Positions 1 to 7,765 of a stretch of 64,000 nucleotides of DNA are shown here, piece after piece. Origin of the DNA: an uncultured bacterium (GTDB lineage: Bacteria; Actinomycetota; Coriobacteriia; Coriobacteriales; Coriobacteriaceae); NCBI GenBank assembly GCA_905214105.1, contig CAJMKK010000007.1, forward strand, positions 1-64,000. The letters are read 5' to 3'. The translations under genes were made by a program, and so were the position numbers. The notes below the pieces were generated by a model. The model was not told the origin of the DNA, did no database searches, and saw nothing but the letters and a program-made list of their open reading frames with translations. The number at the start of each line of letters is the position of its first letter. Position 1 is the stretch's first letter.

Positions 1-51
1 GTAGCGGGTGGTTTAAAGCTGGCCGCTGCGCGGCCAGCAGACTAAAGTCTT

Positions 52-88
52 GAAAAAGAGGGAGCGCCGCGCACAACGCGACACTCCC
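52..88 (-). terminator. Intrinsic terminator of infC-rpmI-rplT
   Basis: On the minus strand a 12-bp stem (60-71 with 77-88, two G-U pairs) closes a 5-nt loop and is followed by TCTTTTTC, just past the rplT stop. A second perfect 9-bp hairpin (18-26 with 30-38) lies further downstream and is followed by TTTAAA. Together they look like a tandem terminator for the ribosomal-protein operon. Confidence 0.85.
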
Positions 89-109
89 CTAGCGATTCAA
101 GAGAATCAA

Positions 110-469
110 TTAGGCCTCAAGAGCCTTCTTGGCGATGGTAGCCAGCTCGTTGAAGGACTCGATGTCCTCATAAGCCATCTGGGCCAGGACCTTGCGGTCG
201 AGCTCGATGCCGGCAACCTTCAGGCCGTGCATGAACTGAGAGTAAGAGATGTCGTTCAGGCGAGCAGCAGCGTTGATACGGGTGATCCAGAGAGAGCGAA
301 TCTCGCGCTTCTTGTTGCGGCGATCACGATACTGATACTGCAGGGAGTGCTGGACCTGCTCTTTAGCATGCTTGTAAGTACGCGAAGCGGCACCGTAGTA
401 ACCCTTCGCACGGTGCATAACGGTACGGCGCTTCTTCTTGGCGGCAACAGCGCGCTTAATACGTGCCAT
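110..469 (-). CDS. rplT: 50S ribosomal protein L20
   Basis: Ribosomal protein L20, which binds 23S rRNA early in large-subunit assembly. The 119-residue length and the start MARIKRAVAAKKKRR are typical of the family, as is the basic N-terminal helix followed by a globular C-terminal half. It is the last gene of the conserved infC-rpmI-rplT operon, 46 bp after rpmI, with TAGGAG ahead of the ATG. In several bacteria L20 represses its own operon by binding the leader mRNA; whether that holds here cannot be seen. A strong terminator follows. Confidence 0.98.
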   Translation of the reverse strand: MARIKRAVAAKKKRRTVMHRAKGYYGAASRTYKHAKEQVQHSLQYQYRDRRNKKREIRSLWITRINAAARLNDISYSQFMHGLKVAGIELDRKVLAQMAYEDIESFNELATIAKKALEA

Positions 470-515
470 GTTCTATCAACTCCTAGACGGTTAAACGAAA
501 AACGGGAACGCGAAC

Positions 516-707
516 TTAGGCGAGACGCGACTTGATGACCTTGCGGTCGGCAGCGGCGATCTCGGTCTCCTGACGGAAGCCACGCTTACGCTTGGTGGAC
601 TTCTTGCTCAGGATGTGGCTCTTGAAAGCCTTGGCGCGCATAAGCTTGCCGGTACCAGTCTTGCGGAAACGCTTCTTGGTGCCGCTGTGGGACTTCATCT
701 TAGGCAT
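516..707 (-). CDS. rpmI: 50S ribosomal protein L35
   Basis: Ribosomal protein L35, a small, very basic component of the 50S subunit. At 63 residues starting [14 protein letters not shown], it matches the family consensus start and length. It has a good Shine-Dalgarno (AAGGAG) and sits between infC (32 bp upstream) and rplT, the standard order in bacteria. Confidence 0.98.
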   Translation of the reverse strand: MPKMKSHSGTKKRFRKTGTGKLMRAKAFKSHILSKKSTKRKRGFRQETEIAAADRKVIKSRLA

Positions 708-739
708 GAAATACTCCTTAATCGGTTACAGAACACTAG

Positions 740-1294
740 TTACTTGGTATCGCTTGCCGCTTTATCCTCATCAAAGGCGCCCTTGATCGGGGCGAGCAGC
801 ATAAGCATGTTACGGCCTTCCATCTTAGGCTTGGACTCGACCGTAGCGTAAGGCTTGAGGTCCTCGGCGAGACGCTCGAGAACGTTAAGACCCTGCTCCG
901 GGTGAGCCATCTCACGGCCGCGGAACATGATGGTGATCTTAACGCGTGCGCCCTTCTTGAGGAAACGCAGAACGTGGCCCTTCTTGGTCTCGTAGTCGCC
1001 AACGTCGATCTTGGGTCGGAACTTCATTTCCTTAACCTCGACCTTGGACTGGTTCTTACGAGCAGCCTTGGCCTTCATGGCCTGCTGGTACTTGAACTTA
1101 CCGTAGTCCATGACCTTGCAGACCGGCGGCTCCGCGTTGGGAGCGATCTCGACCAGGTCGAGACCCTGATCGTCAGCGACGCGCTGGGCATCGCGGATGG
1201 CGAACAGGCCGAGCTGAGAGCCATCGACGCCAATCAAACGGCACGAAGATGCAGTGATCTCGTCGTTGATGCGGGTGTCATCAGACTTAGCTAT
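740..1294 (-). CDS. infC: Translation initiation factor IF-3, probable AUA start
   Basis: IF-3 binds the 30S subunit, blocks premature 50S joining and proofreads the start codon. The N-terminal domain (DDTRINDEI...RLIGVDGSQLG) and C-terminal domain (KEMKFRPKIDVGDYETK, FRGREM) are both present at normal length. Start choice: the first in-frame ATG (1309) overlaps the only Shine-Dalgarno, GGAGGTAGGG, and has nothing SD-like before it. Eight bases after GGAGG lies an in-frame ATA (1292-1294) giving 184 residues beginning (M)AKSDDTRIN; no other usable start codon lies there in frame. IF-3 genes often use rare AUU/AUA/AUC starts to autoregulate, so AUA is favoured by inference. The ATG at 1309 (189 residues) is the alternative. 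Confidence 0.95.
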   Translation of the reverse strand: MAKSDDTRINDEITASSCRLIGVDGSQLGLFAIRDAQRVADDQGLDLVEIAPNAEPPVCKVMDYGKFKYQQAMKAKAARKNQSKVEVKEMKFRPKIDVGDYETKKGHVLRFLKKGARVKITIMFRGREMAHPEQGLNVLERLAEDLKPYATVESKPKMEGRNMLMLLAPIKGAFDEDKAASDTK

Positions 1295-1297
1295 TTT

Positions 1298-1350
1298 CCC
1301 TACCTCCATTCATAAAAAAATAACCCGGCGCTTCTTTGCAACCAGGTCGT
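1298..1350 (-). promoter_or_regulatory. infC leader: Shine-Dalgarno and attenuator-like hairpin
   Basis: On the minus strand a short stem (CCTGG at 1342-1346 with CCGGG at 1324-1328) is followed by a 7-T run (1314-1320) just before the GGAGGTAGGG Shine-Dalgarno (1298-1307). This has the form of an intrinsic attenuator in the infC operon leader. The stem is weak, so the role is tentative. Confidence 0.4.
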
Positions 1351-1511
1351 ACACATAGACATCCTCGGTATGAGGAAGGGAATCTAAGTTGTATGACCAG
1401 TCAGCTGCTCATTGGCGCCAAAAGGTGGGAACCCTCGGGTTCCTCTTTAGGGCATTGCGGGAACAACGCCTTGCGAATAATAACACGTACCGCGCGTTAT
1501 CACATTACGTA

Positions 1512-1580
1512 CACGAAAAAGGGGGCCTTGACCCCCTTGAACGCTCACTTGCATGTATGGTGCCCGAGGCGAGACTCGAA
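1512..1580. repeat. Displaced copy of tRNA-Leu 3' end (att-like), copy 1
   Basis: These 69 bases match 1696-1764 with one mismatch, exactly 184 bp apart. The copied part covers the CCA end and the last ~20 bases of the tRNA plus 46 bases of its downstream flank. The tRNA body is missing here. A duplicated tRNA 3' end beside an intact tRNA is the usual footprint of site-specific integration. The 115 bp between the copies (1581-1695) are rich in palindromes, including a perfect 10-bp stem (1642-1651 with 1655-1664), and hold no gene. Confidence 0.75.
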
Positions 1581-1695
1581 GGGCCTTCGCTTCGCGAAGC
1601 CCCGGGCTTCGGGCGCATGGCGCCCTCGCCACGCTTCGCTACAAACAGGCCGCAGGCCTGTTTGCTTAACGCTCCGCGCGCTCACGCGAGTTCGG

Positions 1696-1764
1696 CACGA
1701 AAAAGGAGGCCTTGACCCCCTTGAACGCTCACTTGCATGTATGGTGCCCGAGGCGAGACTCGAA
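1696..1764. repeat. tRNA-Leu 3' end direct repeat, copy 2 (intact tRNA side)
   Basis: Partner of the 1512-1580 repeat. Its right end lies inside the intact tRNA-Leu gene (up to the T-arm) and its left end lies 46 bases beyond the CCA. Confidence 0.75.
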
Positions 1765-1828
1765 CTCGCACGTTGTTGCCAACGGTGGATTTTGAGTCCA
1801 CTGCGTCTGCCAATTCCGCCACTCGGGC
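1742..1828 (-). tRNA. tRNA-Leu(CAA)
   Basis: The minus strand folds as a class II tRNA. A 7-bp acceptor stem (GCCCGAG with CTCGGGC), D-arm, a GTGGA/TCCAC anticodon stem with loop CTCAAAA (anticodon CAA, reading UUG), a long variable arm and T-loop TTCGAGT are all visible. The discriminator is A and CCA is encoded. The layout matches E. coli tRNA-Leu position by position. Confidence 0.96.
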
Positions 1829-1867
1829 ACGTAATGCGTGAGTTAGTTTATCACAGCTTTCTGTTGA

Positions 1868-3301
1868 TTAGTCCGAAAATGGAACTTCAAGCATTTCGAC
1901 GAGTTCGACCGTGCGGAGCATCTCGCGCTGGCGACATCCGCGGCCGTCGATTGAGGCCTCGCCCATCTGGTTATCGTAGGGGTCCTCGCGCATACCCTCG
2001 AAGACGGGTTCAAACCCTGCCTGGAACCGACAATTTGCCACCATACGCCACGGGTCGAGATTGCCGAAGTAGTGACGACGGCGCCACTCCTCCCCCATTC
2101 TGCGCGCAGAGGAACCAAACGAAACATCGGCGTTAAGCCAACCGGTCTGTGGCGTATAGAACTCTGCCCAGTCGTGCGGCCCCACCGAATCGGGCGCAAC
2201 ATACAGGCCGCTCTGCCAACGGGCAGGCATGCCCGCGATGCGGCACATGGTGATAAACGTGAGCGCCATAACGCCGCAATCGCCGCGGAGCGAGTGTGCA
2301 CAGTCGTCGGCAATAGACCCCAAAAGCAGGTACGGTGGCTGATAGCGATAGTCGACATGCTGTGTCAGGTAATCATAGATAGCACGAGCGCGATCGAGCG
2401 GATCATCGAGCCCGTCAATAACACGCTCCGTCAACTGTCGCAGGTACGGCGTAAACACAATGTGCGGACGGTCCTCGGAAGCGTCCTCGGGCAGCGGCGT
2501 GTCCATGCACGCATGCGATGGGAGCGCGCCACCATAGATATCGCAATAGGCGGCATCGATGTGATAGCGATAGGTCACCGAGAATGAATGTTCAGTCGAA
2601 GATGTCCAAGAGGCAGTACGAGCCGAAACGTTTTCAGGGGCAACGGTACCCTCCGACGTCATATCGAGAACCTCGATATGAGACTGTTGACGACAGGCGG
2701 CGGCAACGGGCAGCCACGCGCGAACAACCTCTCCCTCCTGAGCCCCGGGGACAGACACGGATGCCTTAAGCGTGATGACGCGAGTCAACCCGTTTTGCGA
2801 CTCCATCTCCCTGAGCATCTGGTTACGCAGCGCTATGCCGTCCGTAGAATCGGGACGCAGGCCCGGAACCTCCTTGGGGTACACGCGAAGCGAATCGAGG
2901 AAGTTGTCGAGAACAAACAGCTCGCCATCGATAAAGCGCCAGTCAATACGCTTGCGATTAATCAGGTCATCAAACTGATCTTCGGTAAACTCAGGCCACT
3001 CCTCGCGAATCATCGCAATGCCCCGATCACGCGACACCGAAAAATGAAGCGGCGTCTCGAGCATGCGATACCGCTCGGCACGAACACAGGCAGCCAGCGA
3101 AGGCTCAGGGTTCTGCTCCAAAAGGCGATCGCAGGCAGCAACAGCCTGCGTCAAATACCCGGCATCTTTGAGACGAAGAATCTCGGGCGGCAGTCCAACA
3201 TCGAGATGACGGAAGTCATCACAGCAAACATCAACAGAGCAGCCAACAGGACCCTCGTCAATAACCTTCCCATCCGAAGGCAGTGCATTAATAACAGCCA
3301 T
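1868..3301 (-). CDS. Transglutaminase-like domain protein
   Basis: A 477-residue cytosolic protein with a C-terminal transglutaminase-like (papain-fold) domain. The catalytic triad is visible as Cys in GDCGVMALTF, His in HDWAEFY and Asp in NADVSFG, in the expected order and spacing. The first half is not recognised. Such bacterial enzymes are usually peptidases or amidases rather than true cross-linkers; the substrate is unknown. The ATG at 3301 (MAVINALPSDGK) is chosen because the upstream extension is hydrophobic non-gene-like sequence and GGAG precedes this ATG. It appears to be transcribed alone; the tRNA-Leu lies downstream. Confidence 0.8.
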   Translation of the reverse strand: MAVINALPSDGKVIDEGPVGCSVDVCCDDFRHLDVGLPPEILRLKDAGYLTQAVAACDRLLEQNPEPSLAACVRAERYRMLETPLHFSVSRDRGIAMIREEWPEFTEDQFDDLINRKRIDWRFIDGELFVLDNFLDSLRVYPKEVPGLRPDSTDGIALRNQMLREMESQNGLTRVITLKASVSVPGAQEGEVVRAWLPVAAACRQQSHIEVLDMTSEGTVAPENVSARTASWTSSTEHSFSVTYRYHIDAAYCDIYGGALPSHACMDTPLPEDASEDRPHIVFTPYLRQLTERVIDGLDDPLDRARAIYDYLTQHVDYRYQPPYLLLGSIADDCAHSLRGDCGVMALTFITMCRIAGMPARWQSGLYVAPDSVGPHDWAEFYTPQTGWLNADVSFGSSARRMGEEWRRRHYFGNLDPWRMVANCRFQAGFEPVFEGMREDPYDNQMGEASIDGRGCRQREMLRTVELVEMLEVPFSD

Positions 3302-3443
3302 ACCAAAACTCCAAGTCACTAGAACGCTTGAAGCCCATTGTAGCGAGATAAAAAAGAAAGCCCCAATAAAGGAGCTCTCAACACCGATAAACGGTACCTC
3401 TAAAAATGAATTCAGCCCAGTAACCCTGTAGCGAGTTAACAAA

Positions 3444-3537
3444 GGAGGCCCCGTTTCCCCGGAGCTGATTCCGTCGCGCGACTTCTGGCGAAGCCAGGTG
3501 AGCGCGAGGGAAACAGCGTAGGGGAAACGGGGCCTCC
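3444..3537 (-). terminator. Long inverted repeat downstream of fba
   Basis: A perfect 17-bp inverted repeat (3444-3460 and 3521-3537, arm GGAGGCCCCGTTTCCCC) encloses 60 bases that contain further short stems. On the minus strand it lies about 20 bp past the fba stop and is followed by TTTGTT. It is probably the fba terminator, but it is unusually long and its internal segment is unexplained. Confidence 0.55.
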
Positions 3538-3558
3538 GGCGGGAAGTTAAACCGCTAC

Positions 3559-4425
3559 TTACGCCTTGTTGACGGAGCCAAACTCCTCCATGAGCTCCTT
3601 GGTGCGGGCAACGATGTTGTCGCGACCAGGCTTGAGGAGCTTGCGGGGGTCGAAGCCCTTGCCCTGCTGATCCTTGCCAGCCTCGATGTACTCGCGGACG
3701 CCCTTGGCGAAGACGAGCTGCAGGTCGGTGTTGACGTTGATCTTGGAGATGCCCAGGGAGATGGCCTTCTTGATCTGATCCTCGGGGATGCCGGTACCAC
3801 CGTGCAGAACGAGGGGCAGGTCACCGGTCTGAGCCTTGATCTCGCCCAGACGCTCGAAGGAAAGGCCAGCCCAGTCGGCGGGATACACGCCGTGGATGTT
3901 GCCGATGCCGCAGGCGAGGAAGTCGACGCCCAGGTCAGCGATCTGCTTGCACTCAGCAGGATCAGCGAGCTCGCCGCTGGAGGTCACGCCGTCCTCGGTG
4001 CCGCCGATGCCGCCGACCTCGGCCTCGATGGACATGCCCTTGGAGTGGGCAAGCTCAACGAGCTCCTTGGTGCGGTCGAGGTTAAGCTGGAAGGTCTCCT
4101 CGTGAGAGCCGTCATACATGATGGACGTGAAGCCGGCCTCGATGCACTTGAAGCAGTCCTCGTAAGAACCGTGATCGAGGTGAAGGGCGACGGGAACGGT
4201 AACGCCCGTGGCCTCGACGGCAGCCTTGACCATGTCGGCGCAGACCTTGAAACCGCCCATCCACTTAGCGGCACCAGCGGTGCACTGAAGGATCAGCGGA
4301 GACTTGGCCTCCTCGGCGGCCTGGAGAATAGCCAGGGTCCACTCGAGGTTGTTGGTGTTGAAGGCACCGAGACCGTACTTGCCGGCCTCGGCCTTCTTGA
4401 GCATGTCTGCTGCGTTGACGAGCAT
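3559..4425 (-). CDS. fba: Class II fructose-1,6-bisphosphate aldolase
   Basis: Zinc-dependent aldolase that interconverts fructose-1,6-bisphosphate with glyceraldehyde-3-phosphate and DHAP in glycolysis. At 288 residues it shows class II motifs: HLDHGSYE near residue 82 (zinc and catalytic Asp region), GIGNIHGVYP and LVLHGGTGIP (zinc His and phosphate loop), and NVNTDLQ near the C-terminus. The start MLVNAADMLKKAEAG at 4425 has a perfect AGGAGG eight bases upstream. The longer reading frame to 4521 has no support. It seems to be a single-gene unit. Confidence 0.96.
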   Translation of the reverse strand: MLVNAADMLKKAEAGKYGLGAFNTNNLEWTLAILQAAEEAKSPLILQCTAGAAKWMGGFKVCADMVKAAVEATGVTVPVALHLDHGSYEDCFKCIEAGFTSIMYDGSHEETFQLNLDRTKELVELAHSKGMSIEAEVGGIGGTEDGVTSSGELADPAECKQIADLGVDFLACGIGNIHGVYPADWAGLSFERLGEIKAQTGDLPLVLHGGTGIPEDQIKKAISLGISKINVNTDLQLVFAKGVREYIEAGKDQQGKGFDPRKLLKPGRDNIVARTKELMEEFGSVNKA

Positions 4426-4619
4426 AAAAGAAACCTCCTGTAAGGTTGCTCCGATAACGCCTGAGATTTTACCACGGCGCACCCGGGCATAAACGTTCGT
4501 TTGTTCACGAATATCGTCCAAACAGACTTTTTTGACCGTTTGCCCTACGGAATCAACCCGTTGGGGAAAAATAGCTTGACGTTTGGACGCTTCTCGTGCT
4601 TCAAAAGCCGACTATTAAG

Positions 4620-5303
4620 CTACATCTGCATGAAAGGGTTCTGCATGAGCTCGCGTGCCATGGTGGTCGAATCGCCATGGCCCGTTAAGCAAACGGTATC
4701 GGGCGGGAGAAGCCGGGCGAGCTTGGAGAGCGAGCGCAGAATCGCCGCCTCGTCTCCTCCAGAAAGATCGGTGCGGCCATGCCCACCCGGGAATAGCGTG
4801 TCGCCCACAAAGGCAATGTTCCCCTGCTCAGTGGCGGCGAACAGAACGATGCCGCCCGGTGTGTGCCCGGGCACCTCAATTACCTGCAGGCAAATGTCGC
4901 CCAGCTCAATGGTGTCGCCCTCGGCAAGCAGCCGCGTCGGCTCACCTGGATCGGGCGTCTCGATGCCCCACATCGCTCGCTGCTCCTCGATATTCGCATG
5001 CGGCACTGCTGCGTCCTTGCCACACAGCTCGTACAGGGCGTCGGCGGGAACGGCGGCCCGAACTCCAGCGACACCGCCAACATGGTCGGCGTGACCGTGC
5101 GTGCAAACGGCGCCGAGCACCTGCACATCCGGGTGTTCGGCTCGGATATGCGCAACGAGGCTTTCGCCTTCCCAAGCGGGATCGATAATCAAGCATTCGC
5201 CACTCGAAATCACGGCGTAACTGTTGGTCTGAATGGGGCCGTTTACAAGCGCCTCAATCGAAGCCGTACCCCGAGGGGTTAAGTCCAAAGCCGTAGCGTC
5301 CAT
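4620..5303 (-). CDS. MBL-fold metallo-hydrolase (glyoxalase II-like)
   Basis: A 227-residue metallo-beta-lactamase-fold hydrolase. The THGHADHVGG motif (residues 68-77) binds the two metal ions; VPGHTPGG and FVGDTLFPGGHGRTDL supply the other ligands and a final GHG is present. The short, compact form is the YcbL/GloB-like subgroup, often annotated as hydroxyacylglutathione hydrolase, though the real substrate is uncertain. It follows relA by 87 bp on the same strand and may belong to the recJ-relA transcript. Confidence 0.88.
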   Translation of the reverse strand: MDATALDLTPRGTASIEALVNGPIQTNSYAVISSGECLIIDPAWEGESLVAHIRAEHPDVQVLGAVCTHGHADHVGGVAGVRAAVPADALYELCGKDAAVPHANIEEQRAMWGIETPDPGEPTRLLAEGDTIELGDICLQVIEVPGHTPGGIVLFAATEQGNIAFVGDTLFPGGHGRTDLSGGDEAAILRSLSKLARLLPPDTVCLTGHGDSTTMARELMQNPFMQM

Positions 5304-5389
5304 GCGTACGCCCTCCTTCTATAAACGTCGAGGCATCAAACGATGCCTCGAACGTAGCCAATATCATTACTGTCGCGCGCTCGTTACGC

Positions 5390-7750
5390 CTATACGCGAC
5401 GCTTGAGCTGAGCCCCACCCTCGCCAGGCATCAAACGGCGTGCGTCATAGACCGAGTCGACGCTGCTAATCGATGCCAGTAGCGGATCCAGGCCGCTCGC
5501 ATCCGAAATCTCGACCATAAAGCGCAGGGTCGCAATACCCTCGCGGTTGGTCGAGGTGGCGGCGGAAAGGATGTTGCCGCCCGCATCGCCAATGGCGATG
5601 GTGACGTCCTTGAGCAGGCCCATACGATCCAGGCACTCGACCACAATCTCGACCTGGAAAAGCGTATCGGCAGCACCATCCCACTCTACGTCAATCATGC
5701 GCTCGGGATGCTCCATGAGGCCCTTGACGTTGGGGCAGTTGGCGCGATGTACCGAGACGCCTCGGCCGCGCGTGATAAAGCCGACGATATCGTCGCCCGT
5801 TACCGGATTGCAGCAATGCGCTAGACGAACTAGCAGGCCGCTGTTGCTCTCGCCCTTGACGATAATGCCGTTACTTGCGCTCTTGCCACGCTTTTGCGGC
5901 TTGCGATTGGAGCCGCGGGCAGGCTGCTTGACGACCTCGGCGATGGCCTCGGCCTTGGTGAGCTGTTCCTCGGGTTTGGGGTCCAAGATTTGCTCGACTT
6001 TATTGCCCACGGCGCGTGGGGCGACTTTGCCCGCGCCAACGGCGGCAAACAGGTCCTCGAGCTGCTTGTAGTTAAACTGCTCCGCCACGGCATTGAGCGC
6101 ACGCGTGGATCGCGGCGTAGAGATGCCATACCCGCGCTTACGCAGATCCTTGGCCAGTATATCGCGGCCGGCCGCAGCGTCGTCGTCTTTGGTCGCGGCG
6201 GCGAAGTAACGGCGAATCTTTGACTTGGCCGAAGGCGTCTTGACGATCTTGAGCCAATCGCGCGACGGCTTGGAGCTCTTGTTAGTCAGAATCTCGACAC
6301 GGTCACCCGTCTTGATTTCGTGTGTGAGCGGCGCCACCGCACCGTTGATCTTGGCGCCGACGCAGTGGTTACCGACCTCGGTATGAACGGCGTAGGCAAA
6401 GTCGAGCGGTGTAGAGCCGGCACGAAGTGCCATGACCTCGCCCTTGGGCGTAAAGACAAAAATTTCCTGGTCGAACAAGTCGACCTTCAGCGAATGCAGG
6501 TATTCCTTGGCATCGGTGATCTCGTCAGACGCCGCCCAGTCGAGTGAGTGCTTGAGCCAGTTGATCTGGTCGTCCAGACGCTGCGCATCGTTAGTCTTGG
6601 AGGCAGACGATCCGCCCGACTTCTTATACAGCCAGTGGGCAGCGATGCCGTACTCCGCCTGCTCGTGCATCTCGTAGGTTCGAATCTGAATCTCGAGCGG
6701 ACGGGCCGTGGGGCCGATAACCGTCGTGTGAAGCGATTGGTAGTTATTGACCTTGGGCATGGCGATATAGTCTTTAAAACGACCGGGCATGGGATGCCAC
6801 AGGGTATGCACGGCGCCAAGCGTGGAATAGCAATCACGCACCGAATGAGTGATGACGCGCAGCGCCACCAGGTCGTAAATCTCGGAGAACTCCTTGCCCT
6901 TGCGCTTCATCTTTTGATAGATGGACCAATAGTGCTTGGAACGACCGTTGATCTGAAAGCCCTCAAGACCAATGCGATTGAGCTCATCGGTGAGCGTCTT
7001 GATGGTCTCGGCCAGATAACGCTCGCGAACCTCGCGAGACTCGGCTACCATGCGCGAGATGCGCTGGTAGGCATCGGGCTCCAAGTAGAAAAAGGACAGG
7101 TCCTCGAGCTCCCACTTGATTGAACTCATGCCCAAGCGGTCGGCCAGAGGCGCGTACACGTCCATGGTCTCGCGCGCCTTAAACAGGCGGCGGTCCTCGC
7201 GCAGAGCGGCAAGCGTGCGCATGTTATGCAGGCGGTCGGCGAGCTTGACGATGATGACGCGAATATCCTTGGACATGGCGAGGAACATCTTGCGCAGCGT
7301 AAGCGCCTGCTTCTCGTCCATGCTGTCGACTTCGATGTTGGTGAGCTTGGTCACGCCGTCGACGAGCCCTGCCACGGTTTCGCCAAACAGACCCGAAACA
7401 TCAGTAAGCGAGGTCTCGGTATCCTCGACGGTATCGTGCAGCAGCGCGGCGCACACCACATCGCAGTCCATCTTAAGGTCGGCCAGAATGATAGCTACCT
7501 CGACGGGATGGTTAATGTACATCTCACCCGAGCGCCGTTTTTGGTTGCAGTGCTTCTCGGCAGCAAAGCAGTAGGCCTGCTCCACCTTGGAGAAGTCGTC
7601 CTCGTTCATATATTTGAGGCACAGACGCTCCAGCTTGTCGTAGCTGTCCGCCATAATCTCGGGCGGCAGCTCATCGGCATGCTTATAGTGCTCCATCTCC
7701 GAAAACGGCTGGAGGGTGGAATCATGGGCGGTACGGGCTGCGGCGTCCAT
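5390..7750 (-). CDS. rel: Bifunctional (p)ppGpp synthetase/hydrolase (RelA/SpoT family)
   Basis: Makes and degrades the stringent-response alarmone (p)ppGpp. The 786 residues carry, in order, an HD hydrolase domain with an intact HDTVED motif (105-110), a synthetase domain (FKDYIAMPKVNNYQSLHTTV region), a TGS domain (VFTPKGEVMALRAGSTPLDFAYAVHT), a zinc-finger region (HCCNPVTGDDIVGFITRGRGVSVHR) and a C-terminal ACT domain. Both active sites look intact, as expected for the single long Rel protein of actinobacteria. The ATG at 7750 follows AAGGGGACC. It lies 15 bp after the RecJ-helicase gene, so the two are probably co-transcribed. Confidence 0.96.
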   Translation of the reverse strand: MDAAARTAHDSTLQPFSEMEHYKHADELPPEIMADSYDKLERLCLKYMNEDDFSKVEQAYCFAAEKHCNQKRRSGEMYINHPVEVAIILADLKMDCDVVCAALLHDTVEDTETSLTDVSGLFGETVAGLVDGVTKLTNIEVDSMDEKQALTLRKMFLAMSKDIRVIIVKLADRLHNMRTLAALREDRRLFKARETMDVYAPLADRLGMSSIKWELEDLSFFYLEPDAYQRISRMVAESREVRERYLAETIKTLTDELNRIGLEGFQINGRSKHYWSIYQKMKRKGKEFSEIYDLVALRVITHSVRDCYSTLGAVHTLWHPMPGRFKDYIAMPKVNNYQSLHTTVIGPTARPLEIQIRTYEMHEQAEYGIAAHWLYKKSGGSSASKTNDAQRLDDQINWLKHSLDWAASDEITDAKEYLHSLKVDLFDQEIFVFTPKGEVMALRAGSTPLDFAYAVHTEVGNHCVGAKINGAVAPLTHEIKTGDRVEILTNKSSKPSRDWLKIVKTPSAKSKIRRYFAAATKDDDAAAGRDILAKDLRKRGYGISTPRSTRALNAVAEQFNYKQLEDLFAAVGAGKVAPRAVGNKVEQILDPKPEEQLTKAEAIAEVVKQPARGSNRKPQKRGKSASNGIIVKGESNSGLLVRLAHCCNPVTGDDIVGFITRGRGVSVHRANCPNVKGLMEHPERMIDVEWDGAADTLFQVEIVVECLDRMGLLKDVTIAIGDAGGNILSAATSTNREGIATLRFMVEISDASGLDPLLASISSVDSVYDARRLMPGEGGAQLKRRV

Positions 7751-7765
7751 CGAGGTCCCCTTCCC

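Noticed and set aside
1512..1580. Second tRNA-Leu gene
   Set aside because: Only the 3' end is present; the D-arm, anticodon arm and 5' acceptor strand are missing, so it is a fragment.
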